Assembly (NCBI RefSeq): GCF_021535045.1
Contig: NZ_CP091056.1
Coordinates: 496,001-560,000, forward strand
Length of the DNA stretch: 64,000 nucleotides
Reading direction: 5' to 3'
Origin: Ornithinimicrobium sp. INDO-MA30-4
GTDB taxonomy: Bacteria > Actinomycetota > Actinomycetes > Actinomycetales > Dermatophilaceae
Shown here: positions 21,850 to 32,737 of the stretch, piece by piece
How the letters are laid out: every line of letters starts with the position of its first letter
Position numbering within the stretch: the stretch's first letter is position 1
The notes under the pieces: model-generated
What the model was told of the DNA's origin: nothing
The model's input: the letters and a program-made list of their open reading frames with translations, nothing else
The model's database searches: none
Made by a program: the position numbers and the translations under genes

Positions 21850-22611
21850 TCAGCTGCGGTGATGGCTGGCTAACCAGGCTGCGCCGATAATCCCGGCGTC
21901 GTTGCGTAACTGAGCGGGCACAATCGGTGCGCGCAGGTGTAGCAAGGGCAAGAACTTGTCAGCCTTCTTGGAGACGCCGCCGCCGACCACGATCAGGTCG
22001 GGCCAGAGCAGATCTTCCACGTGGCTGTAATAGCGCTGCAGTCTTTCGGCCCAGTCCTCCCAGGAGAGGTCTTCGTTCTCGCGAATGCTGCTGGCTGCCC
22101 GCTTTTCAGCGTCGTAGCCGTCGAGCTCAAGGTGGCCCAACTCGGTGTTGGGCATCAGCTCGCCACCCAGGAATAGGGCCGTGCCGATACCGGTGCCTAG
22201 CGTGGTGAGCAGGACGGTCCCTTCGTGCCCCCGGCCAGCGCCGTAGTGCATTTCGGCTGCGCCGGCTGCATCAGCATCGTTGATGACGATGACGCGGCGA
22301 TCTAGCACTTTGCTAAAGAGTGCTTCGGCGTCGGTGCCTATCCACGATGGGTCGATGTTCGCGGCTGAGCGCACGATGCCGTGGTGAACGACGGCCGGCA
22401 CCGTGATGCCGACGGGCGCGTCGTCCTTCATGTCCTTCTTGAAGTGCTCAGCGACTTCAGCGACAACCTCTGCCACCGCTTCAGGAGTTGAATCCTCGGG
22501 GGTGTCAATGCGCTTACGGTCCTCGGCGAACTCGCCCTTTTCAAGGTCAACGGGGGCACCCTTGATGCCACTGCCGCCAATATCAATCCCCAGAATGTGG
22601 CCCTTAGACAT
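21850..22611 (-). CDS. ppgK: Polyphosphate glucokinase
   Basis: ROK-family kinase, 253 residues, intact, phosphorylating glucose with polyphosphate or ATP. N-terminal phosphate motif [28 protein letters not shown] near 110, [11 protein letters not shown] near 138, and [18 protein letters not shown], which is specific to the PpgK branch and replaces the usual ROK zinc motif. AAGGAG precedes the ATG at 22611. Presence suggests use of polyphosphate as phosphate donor, common in actinobacteria. Confidence 0.93.
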   Translation of the reverse strand: MSKGHILGIDIGGSGIKGAPVDLEKGEFAEDRKRIDTPEDSTPEAVAEVVAEVAEHFKKDMKDDAPVGITVPAVVHHGIVRSAANIDPSWIGTDAEALFSKVLDRRVIVINDADAAGAAEMHYGAGRGHEGTVLLTTLGTGIGTALFLGGELMPNTELGHLELDGYDAEKRAASSIRENEDLSWEDWAERLQRYYSHVEDLLWPDLIVVGGGVSKKADKFLPLLHLRAPIVPAQLRNDAGIIGAAWLASHHRS

Positions 22612-22653
22612 GCCTACTCCTTGACGTCGTTGTCGTGCTGGCCCCTACCTCCA

Positions 22654-23511
22654 TTAAGGCAGAGTCAAAACTTCTGAGCCGGTTTCCGTGATCAGAATGG
22701 TGTGCTCGAACTGAGCCGACCTGCGGCCATCTGCGGTCACGATAGTCCAGCCGTCGTCCCACTCGCTCCAGTCGGGCGTGCCTAAGTTCAGCATCGGCTC
22801 GATGGTGAAGGTCATGCCTGGCTCGATGACCGTGTCGTAGTCCGGCGCTGCGTCGTAGTGCGGGATGACGAGACCAGAGTGGAATGCCTCGCCAACGCCG
22901 TGCCCGGTGTAGTCGCGCACCACGCCATACCCAAAGCGCTTGGCGTAGGACTCGATCACGCGACCGATCACGTTGACCTGGCGGCCCGGCTTAGCAGCCT
23001 TGATCGCGCGGGCGAGGGACTCGCGGGTGCGCTCGATGAGCAGGTGCGATTCTTCATCAACCTCGCCGACCTCAAACGTGGCGTTGTTATCACCGTGAAC
23101 CCCATTGATGTATGCGGTGATGTCGACGTTGCAGATGTCGCCTTCGCGCATCTCCCGGTTGTCCGGGATGCCGTGGCAGATCACTTCGTTGATGGATGTG
23201 CACAGCGACTTCGGGAAACCGCGGTAACCCAAAGTCGAGGGGTATGCGCCGTGGTCGAGCACGTACTCGTGACCGATGCGGTCAATGTAGTCGCTGGTCA
23301 CGCCTGGCTTGATGGCCTTGCCACATTCTTCGAGAGCCTGGGCAGCGATCTTGCTCGCCAGGCGGATCTTCTCGATGGTCTCGGCATCTTTGACCTCAGA
23401 GCCGGTGAAGCGTGCCGGTCCTGGCTTCCCGACATACTCTGGGCGTGCAATGCTCGACGGCACAGCTAATCGGGGCGAAACGGTCCCGGGGGCGACAGCT
23501 ACAGAAGACAT
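22654..23511 (-). CDS. map: Methionine aminopeptidase, type I
   Basis: 285 residues; removes the initiator methionine from new proteins. Metal ligands: two Asp in [18 protein letters not shown], His in [14 protein letters not shown], Glu in TIEPMLNLG and Glu in FEHTILIT. An N-terminal extension of about 35 residues carries PEYVGKPGP, seen in actinobacterial MapB-type enzymes. The ATG at 23511 was chosen over a much longer open frame (to 23778) because it gives the family length and because TAGACT sits seven bases upstream, a leaderless promoter signature. Confidence 0.92.
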   Translation of the reverse strand: MSSVAVAPGTVSPRLAVPSSIARPEYVGKPGPARFTGSEVKDAETIEKIRLASKIAAQALEECGKAIKPGVTSDYIDRIGHEYVLDHGAYPSTLGYRGFPKSLCTSINEVICHGIPDNREMREGDICNVDITAYINGVHGDNNATFEVGEVDEESHLLIERTRESLARAIKAAKPGRQVNVIGRVIESYAKRFGYGVVRDYTGHGVGEAFHSGLVIPHYDAAPDYDTVIEPGMTFTIEPMLNLGTPDWSEWDDGWTIVTADGRRSAQFEHTILITETGSEVLTLP

Positions 23512-23518
23512 GCGCTCA

Positions 23519-23524
23519 AGTCTA
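23519..23524 (-). promoter_or_regulatory. -10 element TAGACT, candidate leaderless start of map
   Basis: Minus-strand TAGACT ends exactly seven bases before the map ATG at 23511, with no Shine-Dalgarno sequence between. Confidence 0.55.
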
Positions 23525-23547
23525 AGCGCCGGACGCAGGAGGCCACG

Positions 23548-23733
23548 ATGCAGTACTGGTTCAACGTCAAGACCAAGCAGGTTGAAGCACACAACGATCC
23601 AGAGCGCGCCCGGGCCGATGCCCTCCTGGGGCCCTATGAGACGCAGGCCGAAGCCGAAGAAGCACTCAAACTGGCCGCTGCCCGCACTGAAGCGTGGGAC
23701 GAAGAGCAGCGCAAAGAAGATGAGTGGAACTAA
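23548..23733 (+). CDS. Small SPOR-like conserved protein
   Basis: 61 residues. [10 protein letters not shown] then [19 protein letters not shown] resembles a single SPOR-like repeat and the short actinobacterial proteins of that description; true SPOR domains bind denuded peptidoglycan, but nothing here targets the protein to the envelope, so function is open. AGGAGG lies five bases before the ATG. Divergent from map; 24 bases before the PLP enzyme gene, likely co-transcribed with it. Confidence 0.8.
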   Translation: MQYWFNVKTKQVEAHNDPERARADALLGPYETQAEAEEALKLAAARTEAWDEEQRKEDEWN

Positions 23734-23757
23734 GCGGTAGAAAGAGGAGCGCGAATC

Positions 23758-24927
23758 ATGGTTGAGCAAAACCCACACCGGCCGGGGCGCAATTTCACGT
23801 CGCGCACGTCCCCGGCGGTGCCGCCGATTTATCTGAGCACCACCTTCGAACTGGACGATGCTTCATACGAAGACATTCAGGGAACCGGCGGGCTGCACGC
23901 CACGTGGTATTCGCGGTTCAACAATCCGACTGTGGACGCGGCAGGCGCTGAGGTGGCAAGACTCCACGGTGCGACGGGGTCGATGATGACGTCGAGCGGG
24001 ATGGCCGCTATCTCAACGACGCTAGTGACCCTGCTGCGCGCTGGCGACACGGTTGTTGCTGCAAAACAGGTCTATGGCGACACCGATGACTTGCTGGTTC
24101 GCGACCTCCCTGGTCTGGGCATCAACGTGATCCGGGTTGACGCGTTCGACAACGCTGCGTGGGCGGCTGCGGTCGACAAGCACCAGCCGCACGTGCTCTA
24201 CGGCGAGACCATGTCTAACCCGGCGCTGCGACTGCTCGACATCCCCGCAGTTGCAAAATTGGCTCACGGAGTCGGCGCAAAACTGGTCATCGACAACACC
24301 TTTGCGACTCCCTACTGCACCCGGCCGCTTCAGTTGGGTGCAGACGTTGTCGTGGAGTCGGCAACCAAGTTCCTCGGCGGCCACTCTGACGTGATTGCTG
24401 GGGCGGTGACGTTTGATGACGACAAACTGGGTGAAGAGATTCAGCGCCGGCTGATTACCTTCGGTGGATGTTTGGATGCGCATGCGGCCTACCTGGCTTG
24501 GCGCGGTATGCGGACGTTCAATGTGCGCCTGGCCGAGGGCTGCCGCTCAGCTGCGGCTGTTGCCGAGGCGATGGTGGCTGAGCCGGGTGTGAAGCACGTG
24601 CGCTATCCCGGACGCGACGACCACCCTGATGCTGGTGCGCTCGTGAAAACCGTGATGCCCGATGCCCGTGGAGCCATGCTTGGGTTGGTCCTCGAAGGTG
24701 GCGATGAGCGCGCTTTGGAGGTCTTGCGCAAACTCAAGGTCGGGTTGGAGGCCACGAGTTTGGGTGGCGTTGAAACGCTGGCAAGCGTCCCGTTTAACTC
24801 TTCGCACTTCAACATGACGCAGCAGCAGCGTCGCGACGCGGGGATTCCGGACGGTCTGATTCGACTCTCGGTGGGACTTGAGGGTGCCGAGACGCTGGCT
24901 GACGACCTCCGTCAAGCGATGGGCTGA
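23758..24927 (+). CDS. Trans-sulfuration family PLP enzyme (gamma-lyase/synthase type)
   Basis: 389 residues, intact. PLP lysine in [12 protein letters not shown] near residue 205; [11 protein letters not shown] near 175; substrate region [17 protein letters not shown] near 48. It is a paralogue of metB at 8233 but only moderately similar, and closer in style to methionine gamma-lyase or O-acylhomoserine sulfhydrylase-like enzymes; which reaction it performs cannot be settled by eye. AGAGGAG precedes the ATG. Followed after eight bases by an M20 peptidase gene. Confidence 0.83.
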   Translation: MVEQNPHRPGRNFTSRTSPAVPPIYLSTTFELDDASYEDIQGTGGLHATWYSRFNNPTVDAAGAEVARLHGATGSMMTSSGMAAISTTLVTLLRAGDTVVAAKQVYGDTDDLLVRDLPGLGINVIRVDAFDNAAWAAAVDKHQPHVLYGETMSNPALRLLDIPAVAKLAHGVGAKLVIDNTFATPYCTRPLQLGADVVVESATKFLGGHSDVIAGAVTFDDDKLGEEIQRRLITFGGCLDAHAAYLAWRGMRTFNVRLAEGCRSAAAVAEAMVAEPGVKHVRYPGRDDHPDAGALVKTVMPDARGAMLGLVLEGGDERALEVLRKLKVGLEATSLGGVETLASVPFNSSHFNMTQQQRRDAGIPDGLIRLSVGLEGAETLADDLRQAMG

Positions 24928-24935
24928 GCCTGGCC

Positions 24936-26123
24936 ATGGCGAGTGTGGGTGATGCGGCCGTCGAGTTGGCCGCGCAACTTGTTTCTGTTGACAGTGTGAA
25001 CCCCGGTCTAGTTGCCGACGCCGCAGGTGAGAGCCAGATTGTTGGCCTGCTCGCCGCGCGGTTGTCGCATCGGGGTTTGCCGTTGAAGTCGTGCCTGCGC
25101 CGGAGGATGAGGGCCGGCCGAGCCTGATCGCCACCTATCGCGGCACGGGTGGTGGGCGCAGCCTGGTGCTGAACGGCCACCTCGACACTGTTGGCGTCGA
25201 AGGGATGGACAACCCGTTTGGTGCTCGCATTGAGGGCGATCGCGAAACGGGGCGGTTGTACGGCCGGGGTGCCTGCGACATGAAGGCTGGGATCGCCGCC
25301 ATGGTCGTTGCGGCTGAAGAAGTGGCAGCCCATGGGAGTGCTGGCGACATCATCTTGGCGCTGGTCTCAGACGAAGAGAATGCCTCTGTCGGCACCGAGG
25401 CAGTGTTGGCCCACCTGGCGGGCGGGTTGCCGGATGCCTGCCTGATTGGCGAGCCGACGTGGCTGGATTTCGCAGCGACACACCGTGGGTATGCTGTGGT
25501 CGAGGTGGGTTTTGAAGGGCGCGCCTCGCATTCGGCTCAACCCGAGTTGGGTGTTAATGCGGTCGCTCACATGGGGCGTTTCCTGGTTGGTGTCGAAGCG
25601 CAGGGGATGGCGCTCGCAGCCGGGCCGGGGCATCCAGTCGCGGGCAACGGTTCGCTGATGGCCACGGTGGCTTCGGGCGGTGTTTCGCCGTTCTTAATTC
25701 CTGCCACTGCTTCGGTTGTGGTGGAGCGTCGGACTGTCCCGGGGGAGCGGGCGGCAGATTGTCTTGACGAGGTTGGAAGCATCCTCGGCGAGATGCGTCG
25801 GTCTGATCCGTCGGTGCAGACGTCGGTCTCGGTGTCTTTGTCACGTGAAGCGTGGGAGTTCGACCAAAGCAGACGGCAGGTGCCGCGCTGAGCGAGGTGC
25901 TGGGAGGGCGTTGGTGGCCAACGGCCGGCCCGAGCCGCGACAAGTTGCTTTTCCCTATTGGATGGAGTCAGCGCTCTGGGAAGAGGCGGGAGTCCCCACA
26001 GTTGTATGCGGCCCCGCTGGCGACGGATTGCACGCTGCTGAAGAGTGGGTCGACCTGGCTCAGGTCCGTGCCTTCGCAGACGGCTTGGTTTCGGCGATCC
26101 GGAGTTTTTGCGGTTCAAAGTGA
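24936..26123 (+). CDS. M20-family metallopeptidase (ArgE/DapE-like)
   Basis: About 396 residues: zinc ligands in LNGHLDTV near residue 75, GRGACDMKAG near 110 and SDEENASVG near 145; the dimerisation domain follows (RASHSAQPELGVNA) and the final ligand is the His in GPAGDGLHAAEEW. Such enzymes deacylate N-acyl amino acids or cut dipeptides; substrate undetermined. Three missing bases, near 25076 (T), 25868 (A) and 25905 (G), break the frame; each repair gives continuous family sequence, such as RGFAVEVVPAPEDEG. Starts eight bases after the PLP enzyme. Confidence 0.82.
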
Positions 26124-26138
26124 GGTATGCGGTGGCCG

Positions 26139-26221
26139 CCGGATTTACCGCTCCCGCGTGCCGCTTGACCGTCCAGTTTCCACCTCCTGCGTGCCGCTTG
26201 ACCATCCGGTTTCCCACTCCC
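26139..26221. repeat. Tandem 33-bp repeat, about 2.5 units
   Basis: Two adjacent imperfect 33-base units (26156-26188 and 26189-26221), each starting GCGTGCCGCTTGACC, with a partial unit upstream (26139-26155). Period is a multiple of three. It lies between the M20 gene and the HNH gene and belongs to no gene I would defend. Too few units, and no spacers, for a CRISPR. Confidence 0.75.
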
Positions 26222-26310
26222 TCCCCACTCCCACATGGCGGCTGCAGCCCGCACGGTGTGAGGCGCCAAACCCGCGTTGTGCGCCCCTCGCGATCCGGCC
26301 CATCAGAGCC

Positions 26311-26339
26311 TTGCCCTTATCGAACAGATGTACTATTAT
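26311..26339 (+). promoter_or_regulatory. Promoter of the HNH endonuclease gene
   Basis: TTGCCC (26311-26316), 17-base spacer, TATTAT (26334-26339). Transcription would start near 26346, about 28 bases before the ATG at 26374, leaving room for the GGGGAG ribosome-binding site. Confidence 0.5.
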
Positions 26340-26373
26340 TGCGTCTAAGGGAAACTGACTGGGGAGTCGAAAA

Positions 26374-28278
26374 ATGGGGAATTCAGGCACGGGGACGATC
26401 ACCAGGCCAACGGCCAAATCATCGAGCGGTCGGAGTGATCGAGTTGCGCAGTCCACTGATGCTGTTGTCGCCGCTGCGACGTTGATGGAGGGGGCTTCGC
26501 ACCGGAGATTGCGCGGCACCTGGTCTGTTTGGCCCCCAAGTTCTCGAAGCAAGACCACGAAGGGCCCAGCCTCCGTGCGGCTGCCGGTCGCGAAGCACGT
26601 CAGCGTCTAGTTGAGCGGGCCGATTCCGCCGTGACGGTGTCCAGGTGGTGTGAGGCCGAGCTGCTCACGACCGCCCGTGACATGACGATTGCTGCCGGCG
26701 AAGCCTTGCTTCCAGAGTTGGGAGTAGCCAGCGTCACGGAGCTCAGCGAAAGCCAAGCGAAGCGTTGGCGAGCCTGTGCTAAGTCTGCAGTGGCATCGGA
26801 GTTGAACGCGCTTACGGGCTGGGGCATTCAAAGCTGCCATGACCGGGTTGGTCTTTCCTTGCGCCCAGGCCGATCGCCGACCGTGTAGTTAGGTCCCTGC
26901 GGGAAGGCTGGAATGACTCATGCGCCGCCTTAGATTTCTGGCGCAAAGTGCGCGGGCTCAGCGTGGATTCCGCCACTCAGGTCGCCGACGCATCGTTGGG
27001 GCCCTGCCCTGATGGAGAGGGGCAGCCTGTCAGGCCTTCTCGTGCCGAGTTCGCAGAGGGCTTACCAGGTCAATCATTGCGATTGAGGGGCGCACAACGC
27101 ACGCACACAAACGCCGTCACGATCGGTGGGCGGAGCGAGACACCCAGACTGTGATTGATGACGATGGCATCGGTGTGCTCATTGCGACCAGCGGGGCGGC
27201 GTCTGTAGCCGCTGCAGCGCTGCGCGTCGACACCATTGCTCGCAAAGCTAGGGCTGCCGGAGATCCTCGGACGATTGCTGAGATTCGTTCCGATCTGACT
27301 TTGGCTCTGATCATTCACGGCACGCTTCCTGATGAGCCGGCCGCACGTGAGTCGATCGTTGGGCACGAGTCTGACGACTTGGCCGAGGTTGGTCCTCTCG
27401 TGCGGGCGGCCTTGGGCCGACACGCGGCCCCTGTGCGACTCGAGGTCGTCGTTCCGCTATCGGCGCTCATCGATCCCACCTCGTCTCAAACTGCGCACGT
27501 CCCCGGATTGGGCTACATCACAGCTGAGCACGCCCGAGAGCTGGCGCTCACGCCTGACGCAACAATTCACCGGTTGCTGACGGATCCAGCTGATGGGCGG
27601 TGCATCGAACGCTCGATCAGCAGCTACTTGCCAGATCAAGAAATGCTCAACCAGATTCGTGCTGTGGACCGGACATGTCGTGGCCAAGGCTGCACGAGAG
27701 ATGCCCGACATTGCCAACCGGATCATGAGCAGCCACACGCTGATGGTGGGGCGACGAGTGAAACGAACCTCGTGTTGAAGCACTCGTTCCACCACAACAA
27801 CAAGACGTTGAAACTTTGGCAGAGTGAGTTGCGCCCTGACCGCCGGGTGACCTGGAGAACGCTGTTTGGGCAGAAATATGTCACTGGGCCTTTTGACTAC
27901 CGATCGCTCGAGCCGGACCCACATGGTCTGGGGCAACATTCAACACGCCAGCCGAGACAAGACATTGCATCTGACTTGGCGGACTCTCTTGCCACTGACG
28001 AGCCGAGTGAGGGCCAACGCGGTGTCCTGAGTGACTCCGGGGTCTCGCCATCAGATAGCGAGGTTTATCTGGCGTTAGCCGAGTTGTGGCGGGATGGCTC
28101 AATATCACCGATGTCTGATGAGGGTGACAACGCCGAAACAGCAGAGCTAATCTCACTGCGGCACCACACTCGGGGTGGGGCCTTACGCCCAGGCCCCCCG
28201 CCTGAGGTTCTGGCTGCTCGTCGCCCCGACGCCCCTCTGCGAAAGATTGATCCGTCTGACGACTCGCCGCCCTTTTGA
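26374..28278 (+). CDS. DUF222 / HNH endonuclease domain protein
   Basis: Long reading of about 630 residues broken into at least four frames. The middle and C-terminal parts fit the DUF222 (13E12-type repeat) family; the C-terminal HNH nuclease core shows RTCRGQGCTRD, then HCQPDHEQPHADGG and TSETNLVLKHSFHHNN, giving the paired cysteines and the histidines. Such genes are multicopy in actinobacteria and often called 13E12 repeat proteins; their role is unknown. Slips lie near 26500, 26830 and 27100-27130. In this gene I cannot fully separate sequence errors from real decay, because the N-terminal part is poorly conserved. Flanked by repeats on both sides. Confidence 0.7.
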
Positions 28279-28308
28279 GCCGAAGCAGCATTGAGCCGAA
28301 GCAACATT
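28277..28308. repeat. Tandem 16-bp duplication after the HNH gene
   Basis: Two adjacent copies of GAGCCGAAGCARCATT (28277-28292, 28293-28308) differing at one base, starting inside the HNH stop codon. Confidence 0.75.
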
Positions 28309-28367
28309 GAGCGTTGCGCCTTGGGGCGAGTTCTGGTGGCCTAAGAGCTGCTCGCTGGGCAGGTTTT

Positions 28368-29166
28368 CTACGGCAGCCAGACATCCCGCACATCTCGAGC
28401 AAACTCGGGGAAAGTGGTGGCTGGTCTCCCCGTCAGTTTGCGCACCGTCCGATTGGGAAACGCTGAAATGTTCCAACGCACCACGCGGTAGATCATCTTC
28501 TGCACCGCGATGTAGTCACTCGGCATACCTGCCGCCGCGAGAGAATCGAGGTATTCGGTCTCACTCGGTCGGGCGTACTCGATGTGTCGGCCCAACTAGG
28601 CCGTTAGCATCTTTGCGATCCTCTTATAGGTGAGGCTTTGCTCGCCCGACAGTGTGTACGACGTGCGCAAGTGTTTGCCGCCGCTGAAGACGGCTGCTGC
28701 GACCCGGCCGATATCTCGCGCGTCTATAAGCGCAGTGAAAGCACGGCCTGCGGGGACATAAATTTCGTCCCGTTCGCGAATTCCCTTTGCATAGGTCGTC
28801 GAGAGGTTTTGCATGAAAAAGTTTGGTCGAAGGTTCGTAAACGGCGCATCGACCTCCTTCAAGTACTGCTCAACGGCGTGATGCGGGGTCTTTCGATTGC
28901 CCTGCACCCCCTGCAACGACAGAAACACAATTTGCTTGATGCCAGCGCGCATAGCGGCGTCGATGAGCGGAAATAAGTACTTCTGCACATTTTCGATCGG
29001 CGGCGGTCGCATCGAAATCCCTGGCCTCGGCGCCAGCAGGTAGGGCGTAGGCACTGGACTCAGAGCGGACGGCAGCGATGACCTGTTGGTCGTCCGCAAG
29101 CAAACTCGATACGACCGATGACCCCACGATTCCAGTCGCTCCAGTAACGAAAACGGCGTTACCCAT
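28368..29166 (-). pseudogene. Decayed NmrA-family NAD(P)-binding protein
   Basis: Resembles NmrA/quinone-oxidoreductase-2-like sensors: N-terminal VFVTGATGIVGSSVV dinucleotide motif, then RPPPIENVQKYLFPLID, QIVFLSLQGVQGN and NLRPNFFMQNLS, and RAFTALIDARDIG. Two defects differ from the homopolymer slips elsewhere. A TAG at 28596-28598 interrupts the frame in place (MLTA-stop-LGRHIEYARP), likely a CAG to TAG change. And about 20-25 residues expected between EARDFD and MRPPPIEN are absent with a frame change near 29015. Together these suggest true decay. GGAG precedes the ATG. Confidence 0.65.
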
Positions 29167-29178
29167 TCGAAGACTCCA

Positions 29179-29848
29179 TCAGTCGGTGTGCACGGGCGGA
29201 CTAGGCGGTGTGTATGGCCGGACTAGGCGGTGCACGTTGACGACGTAGTCGCCAGCAAAGGGCCGCCCTGCCAAGTGCCCCAGCGGGCCGAAGTTCCAGA
29301 CCGGCACCTGTGACCATGCGATCAAAATTGGTCAGCGCAAGCACCTCGCAGCCAGACGGCAGGTGGTCTGAGTCAAGGCCAAAGCCGCTGATCAAGACAC
29401 TGTCCTGCGACATTTGTTTGGCTAGTTGCGTGAGGGAAGCAGGCAGTTCGTCGGCTCCAACCAGGGGCATGACATTGCCAGCGACCAGCACGACATCCGC
29501 GGTGTCATCGGGGACGCTTGCGAGATCGACGTGCGCCAGATCGGTCTCGAGCCACACCGGCTTGATAGCGACTTCGCGGTCAGCCGCACGTGCGTGGGCC
29601 AACATCCGCGGATCGTTGTCTGCGCCGATGACTCGATAGCCCAATTCAGCCAGCCGCCACGCGATGCGGCCCGTTCCACAGCCACCATCCAAAACCGTGG
29701 CTCCGGGCGCAGCGAATTCATCCACCAGGTCTGCTTCAGCATGAACGCTCAAACCTGCAGCGGCGACGTCTTCCAGATTGCCTGCCATCCGTTGGTCATA
29801 GCCGGCCACGTTTTCGTCATCGGCGATCTCTCGCCAGCCACCACTCAT
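29179..29848 (-). CDS. Class I SAM-dependent methyltransferase
   Basis: About 223 residues. SAM-binding motif VLDGGCGTGRIAWRLAELG near residue 53, acidic post-motif in VIGADNDPRML, and VVLVAGNVMPL. Such short proteins methylate small molecules; target unknown. Two missing C bases, near 29255 and 29288, shift the C-terminus; with them restored it ends in the family-like RWGTWQGGPF...VNVHR and stops at 29179. The last codons run through a 14-base direct repeat (29197-29210 and 29219-29232), so the tail length may be in flux. Confidence 0.78.
29197..29232. repeat. Direct repeat in the 3' end of the methyltransferase gene
   Basis: CGGACTAGGCGGTG occurs at 29197-29210 and 29219-29232, a 22-base period, flanked by GTGCAC on both outer sides. 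Confidence 0.75.
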
Positions 29849-29864
29849 ATCGATGACTCACCAC

Positions 29865-30864
29865 TCATCGGGTGATCTTGGGCAGGACTTGCTCGCTGAA
29901 GACATCAATCCACTCGCGCTGATTGCGACCAACGTTGTGCAGATAGATGCGGTCAAAGCCCAGGTCGGCATACTTCTGGATCTCGGCGCGGTGTTCGTCT
30001 GGATCGGACGAGATCACCATGCGCCCCTCAAAGTCCTCACGACGCACCAACTTCGCCATCGCCGCGAAGTCATGCGGTGAGCGGATGTCAGCCTTGGCAA
30101 ACTTCATCCCGCCATTGGGCCACTCGGTGATTGCGTTTGCCATGGCCTCTTCATCAGTGGGGGCCCAGGACATGTGAATCTGCAACACCTTGGGCATCGC
30201 GTCTGGGTCTTTGCCGACCTCGCGGGCCCCCTCGGCGAACTTGCCAAACAACATCTCAATCTTGTCCAGCGGAGCGCCCACGGTGATGATGCCGTCGGCA
30301 AACTTGCCAGTCTTCTTCGCATTCAGCGGGCCAGCAGTGGCCACCAAGATCGGCGGTGCCTGCTCCGGCATGGTCCATAGCCGGTCGTCTCCAACTTAAA
30401 GAACTCACCGTTGTGCTTGGTGTCTTTGCCCGCGAGCGACGCCGTGAATAGCTTGTTGATGACCTCAATGGCTTCCACATGCGCCGCGAACGTTCGCCGG
30501 CTTCCGGCCAATAGCCACCCAACACGTGCTCATTCAGAGCTTCACCAGCTCCGAGCCCCAGCCAGCTGCGGCCAGGATGCATGGCTTCCATCGTTGCCGC
30601 CGCCTGCGCCACGACGGCTGGATGCCACCGAAAACTCGGGCAGACAACGCCCGGCCCGAAGTCACCCTTAGTGCGTTCGCCGACCGCGCTCAGCACGTTC
30701 CAGACAAACGACGACTCACCTTGAGCGGGCACCCAGGGCTGGAAGTGGTCGGCAGCCATGCAACCGGAGAAGCCCTTCTCCTCGGCATAGGCCGTCAACT
30801 CGATCACTTCACGCGGGTGGAACTGCTCCAACATGGCTGCGTAGCCAAAGGTCAGGTCGCTCAT
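29865..30864 (-). CDS. LLM-class F420-dependent oxidoreductase
   Basis: About 333 residues of the luciferase-like TIM-barrel family in its F420 branch. FGYAAMLEQFHPREVIELT at the N-terminus, GFSGCMAADHFQPW, PGRSWLGLGAGEALNEH (family signature) and PPILVATAGP are visible; overall similar to F420-dependent glucose-6-phosphate dehydrogenase-like proteins (Fgd relatives), but the substrate is not assignable. Missing bases near 30375 (C) and 30497 (T). AAGGAG stands 7 bases before the ATG. Ends 16 bases before the methyltransferase. Confidence 0.83.
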
Positions 30865-30903
30865 CTGTGTCTCCTTAAAGGCTGGGAAAGGTGGCGTTGT
30901 GGA

Positions 30904-32696
30904 TCAAGCAGTTGGCCCAGCTTGGGCAGCCCAACGACTCGTCACCGGCAACCGGCGATCCTTGCCAAACGCCAGCGAAGACACCTTGGTGCCCATGGCT
31001 CCCTGACGACGCTTCCACTCGGCACCATCCACCAAGCGCACGATCTTTTCGACCATCTCAGCATCAAAACCCGCTTCCAGCAGATCGGCGCGACCTTGGC
31101 GTTGCTGCACATAACGATCCAAGATCTGGTCCAGCACCTCATACGGCGGCAGCGAATCCTGGTCGACCTGATCGGGCCGCAACTCCGCCGAAGGTGCCTT
31201 GTCGATCGAGTTCTCCGGGATGGGTGGCTGCTCTCCACGGCGCTCGGCCTCAGCGTTGCGCCAACGTGCCAAGTCCCAGACCATCGTCTTGAAAACGTCC
31301 TTGATCGGCGCAAACCCGCCCACTGTGTCGCCATACATCGTGGAGTAGCCGACCGAGACCTCCGACTTATTGCCATTGGCCAGCACCAGCGCACCCTCGG
31401 AGTTGGAGATGCCCATCCAGATCACGCCACGCACCCGAGCCTGCAAGTTTTCCTCGGCCAAACCGGTGAGGTCCATGTTGTCCAAAAAGGCCGTGACCAT
31501 CGGGTTAATCGGGATCACGCGATAGTCGGCGCCAACGCGTGCGCACAGGTCAGCGGCGTCATCCTTGAGTGCTCCGAAGAGTATTGGCTCGGGTTGGACA
31601 CCCCAATAATGTTTTCCCCACCGATGGCATCCGCCGCGAGCGCCGTGACCAAAGTGGAGTCAATACCGCCCGAGACTCCCAGACAGACCTTCTTAAATCC
31701 GTTCTTTCGCACATAGTCGCCAAGGCCCAATTGCAGCGCATTCCAAACCTCAGCCAACGGTTCAAGTCGCTCGGGCACCTCCTGCACGATTGGCTGATAA
31801 GCTTCGACCTGCTCATCACTCAGCGTGAAGTGCTGTACTCCGGCGGGCGGCTGTGTTGGTTCACACGTGTTGGGCTCAAGGTCGAGATCAACGAACATCA
31901 GGTCTTCAGCAAACTGGGCACCCCGAGCCAGCACTTCGCCAGCCGGGTTGACCACGACCGAATCGCCGTCAAAGACCAGTTCATCCTGCCCACCAACCAG
32001 ATTCAGGTATGCCAGGGTCGCGCCAGCCTGAGCAGCGCGGCGCTGGCACAACTCCAGGCGTGTGTCGTCCTTGTCCATCTCATACGGCGAGCCGTTGAGG
32101 ACTAGCAGCAACTCGGCTCCTGCCTCGCGTGTTTTGGCAACGGGGCCGCCCTCTTGCCATAGGTCTTCACAGATCGCGATGGCCACGTCGATGCAGCCGA
32201 TCCGCACCACCACCAAGTCGCGCCCGGGAGCGAAGATGCGCTGCTCATCGAAGACGCCGTAGTTGGGCAGGTGGTGCTTGGCATAGCGAGCCACGACTTC
32301 GCCCTGCCGCAGAACCGCGGCGCAGTTCTGCGGCAACAAACGCTTCCCCAGGCTCTTGTCCGACACGTCATCGGGGTTTTCGTCACCGTCGATATCGGCC
32401 ATGTTGGCCTCATCGATCGCGTCGAGATAGCCAACGACCACGGGTGTTTCGCCCAAACCGTCGGTAGCCAAGTCAGCTGCCAACTGGGTGAGTGCTGCCC
32501 GGGACGCCTCAACAAAAGAGCGTCGCAGCGCCATATCTTCGACCGGATACCCGTTGAGGGCCATCTCCGGCACCGCGACTAGGTGCGCATTCTGCGCCAC
32601 CGAGGCGGCGACATACTCGCGGATTTTGGCGGCGTTGCCAGCCAGGTCTCCCACGACAGCGTTCATTTGAGCCATTGCAAGACGAATTTGGGCCAT
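30904..32696 (-). CDS. nadE: Glutamine-dependent NAD+ synthetase
   Basis: About 597 residues, last step of NAD synthesis. The N-terminal nitrilase-type glutaminase domain shows VPEMALNGYPVEDM (catalytic Glu near 45), a Lys in AKHHLPNYGVFDE and the nucleophile Cys in VAIAICEDLW near 175. The C-terminal synthetase has the ATP P-loop GVSGGIDSTLVTAL near 360 and later GNKSEVSVGYSTMYGD. One A is missing near 31565, immediately after QYSSEHS. The ATG at 32696 follows TAGGCT by six bases. Divergent from glnA. Confidence 0.92.
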
Positions 32697-32702
32697 GCCG
32701 AC

Positions 32703-32708
32703 AGCCTA
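32703..32708 (-). promoter_or_regulatory. -10 element TAGGCT, candidate leaderless start of nadE
   Basis: Minus-strand TAGGCT ends six bases before the nadE ATG at 32696 and is followed by no ribosome-binding site. Confidence 0.5.
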
Positions 32709-32737
32709 GATGCTTGAGCATGGGGCAGGATGGGGGC

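Noticed and set aside
22654-23778. Longer methionine aminopeptidase reading starting at 23778
   Set aside because: The extra 89 codons run antisense through the SPOR-like gene and its ribosome-binding site; family length and promoter position favour 23511.
26139-26221. CRISPR-like array
   Set aside because: Units are directly adjacent with no unique spacers, only about 2.5 copies, and no cas genes are in the window.
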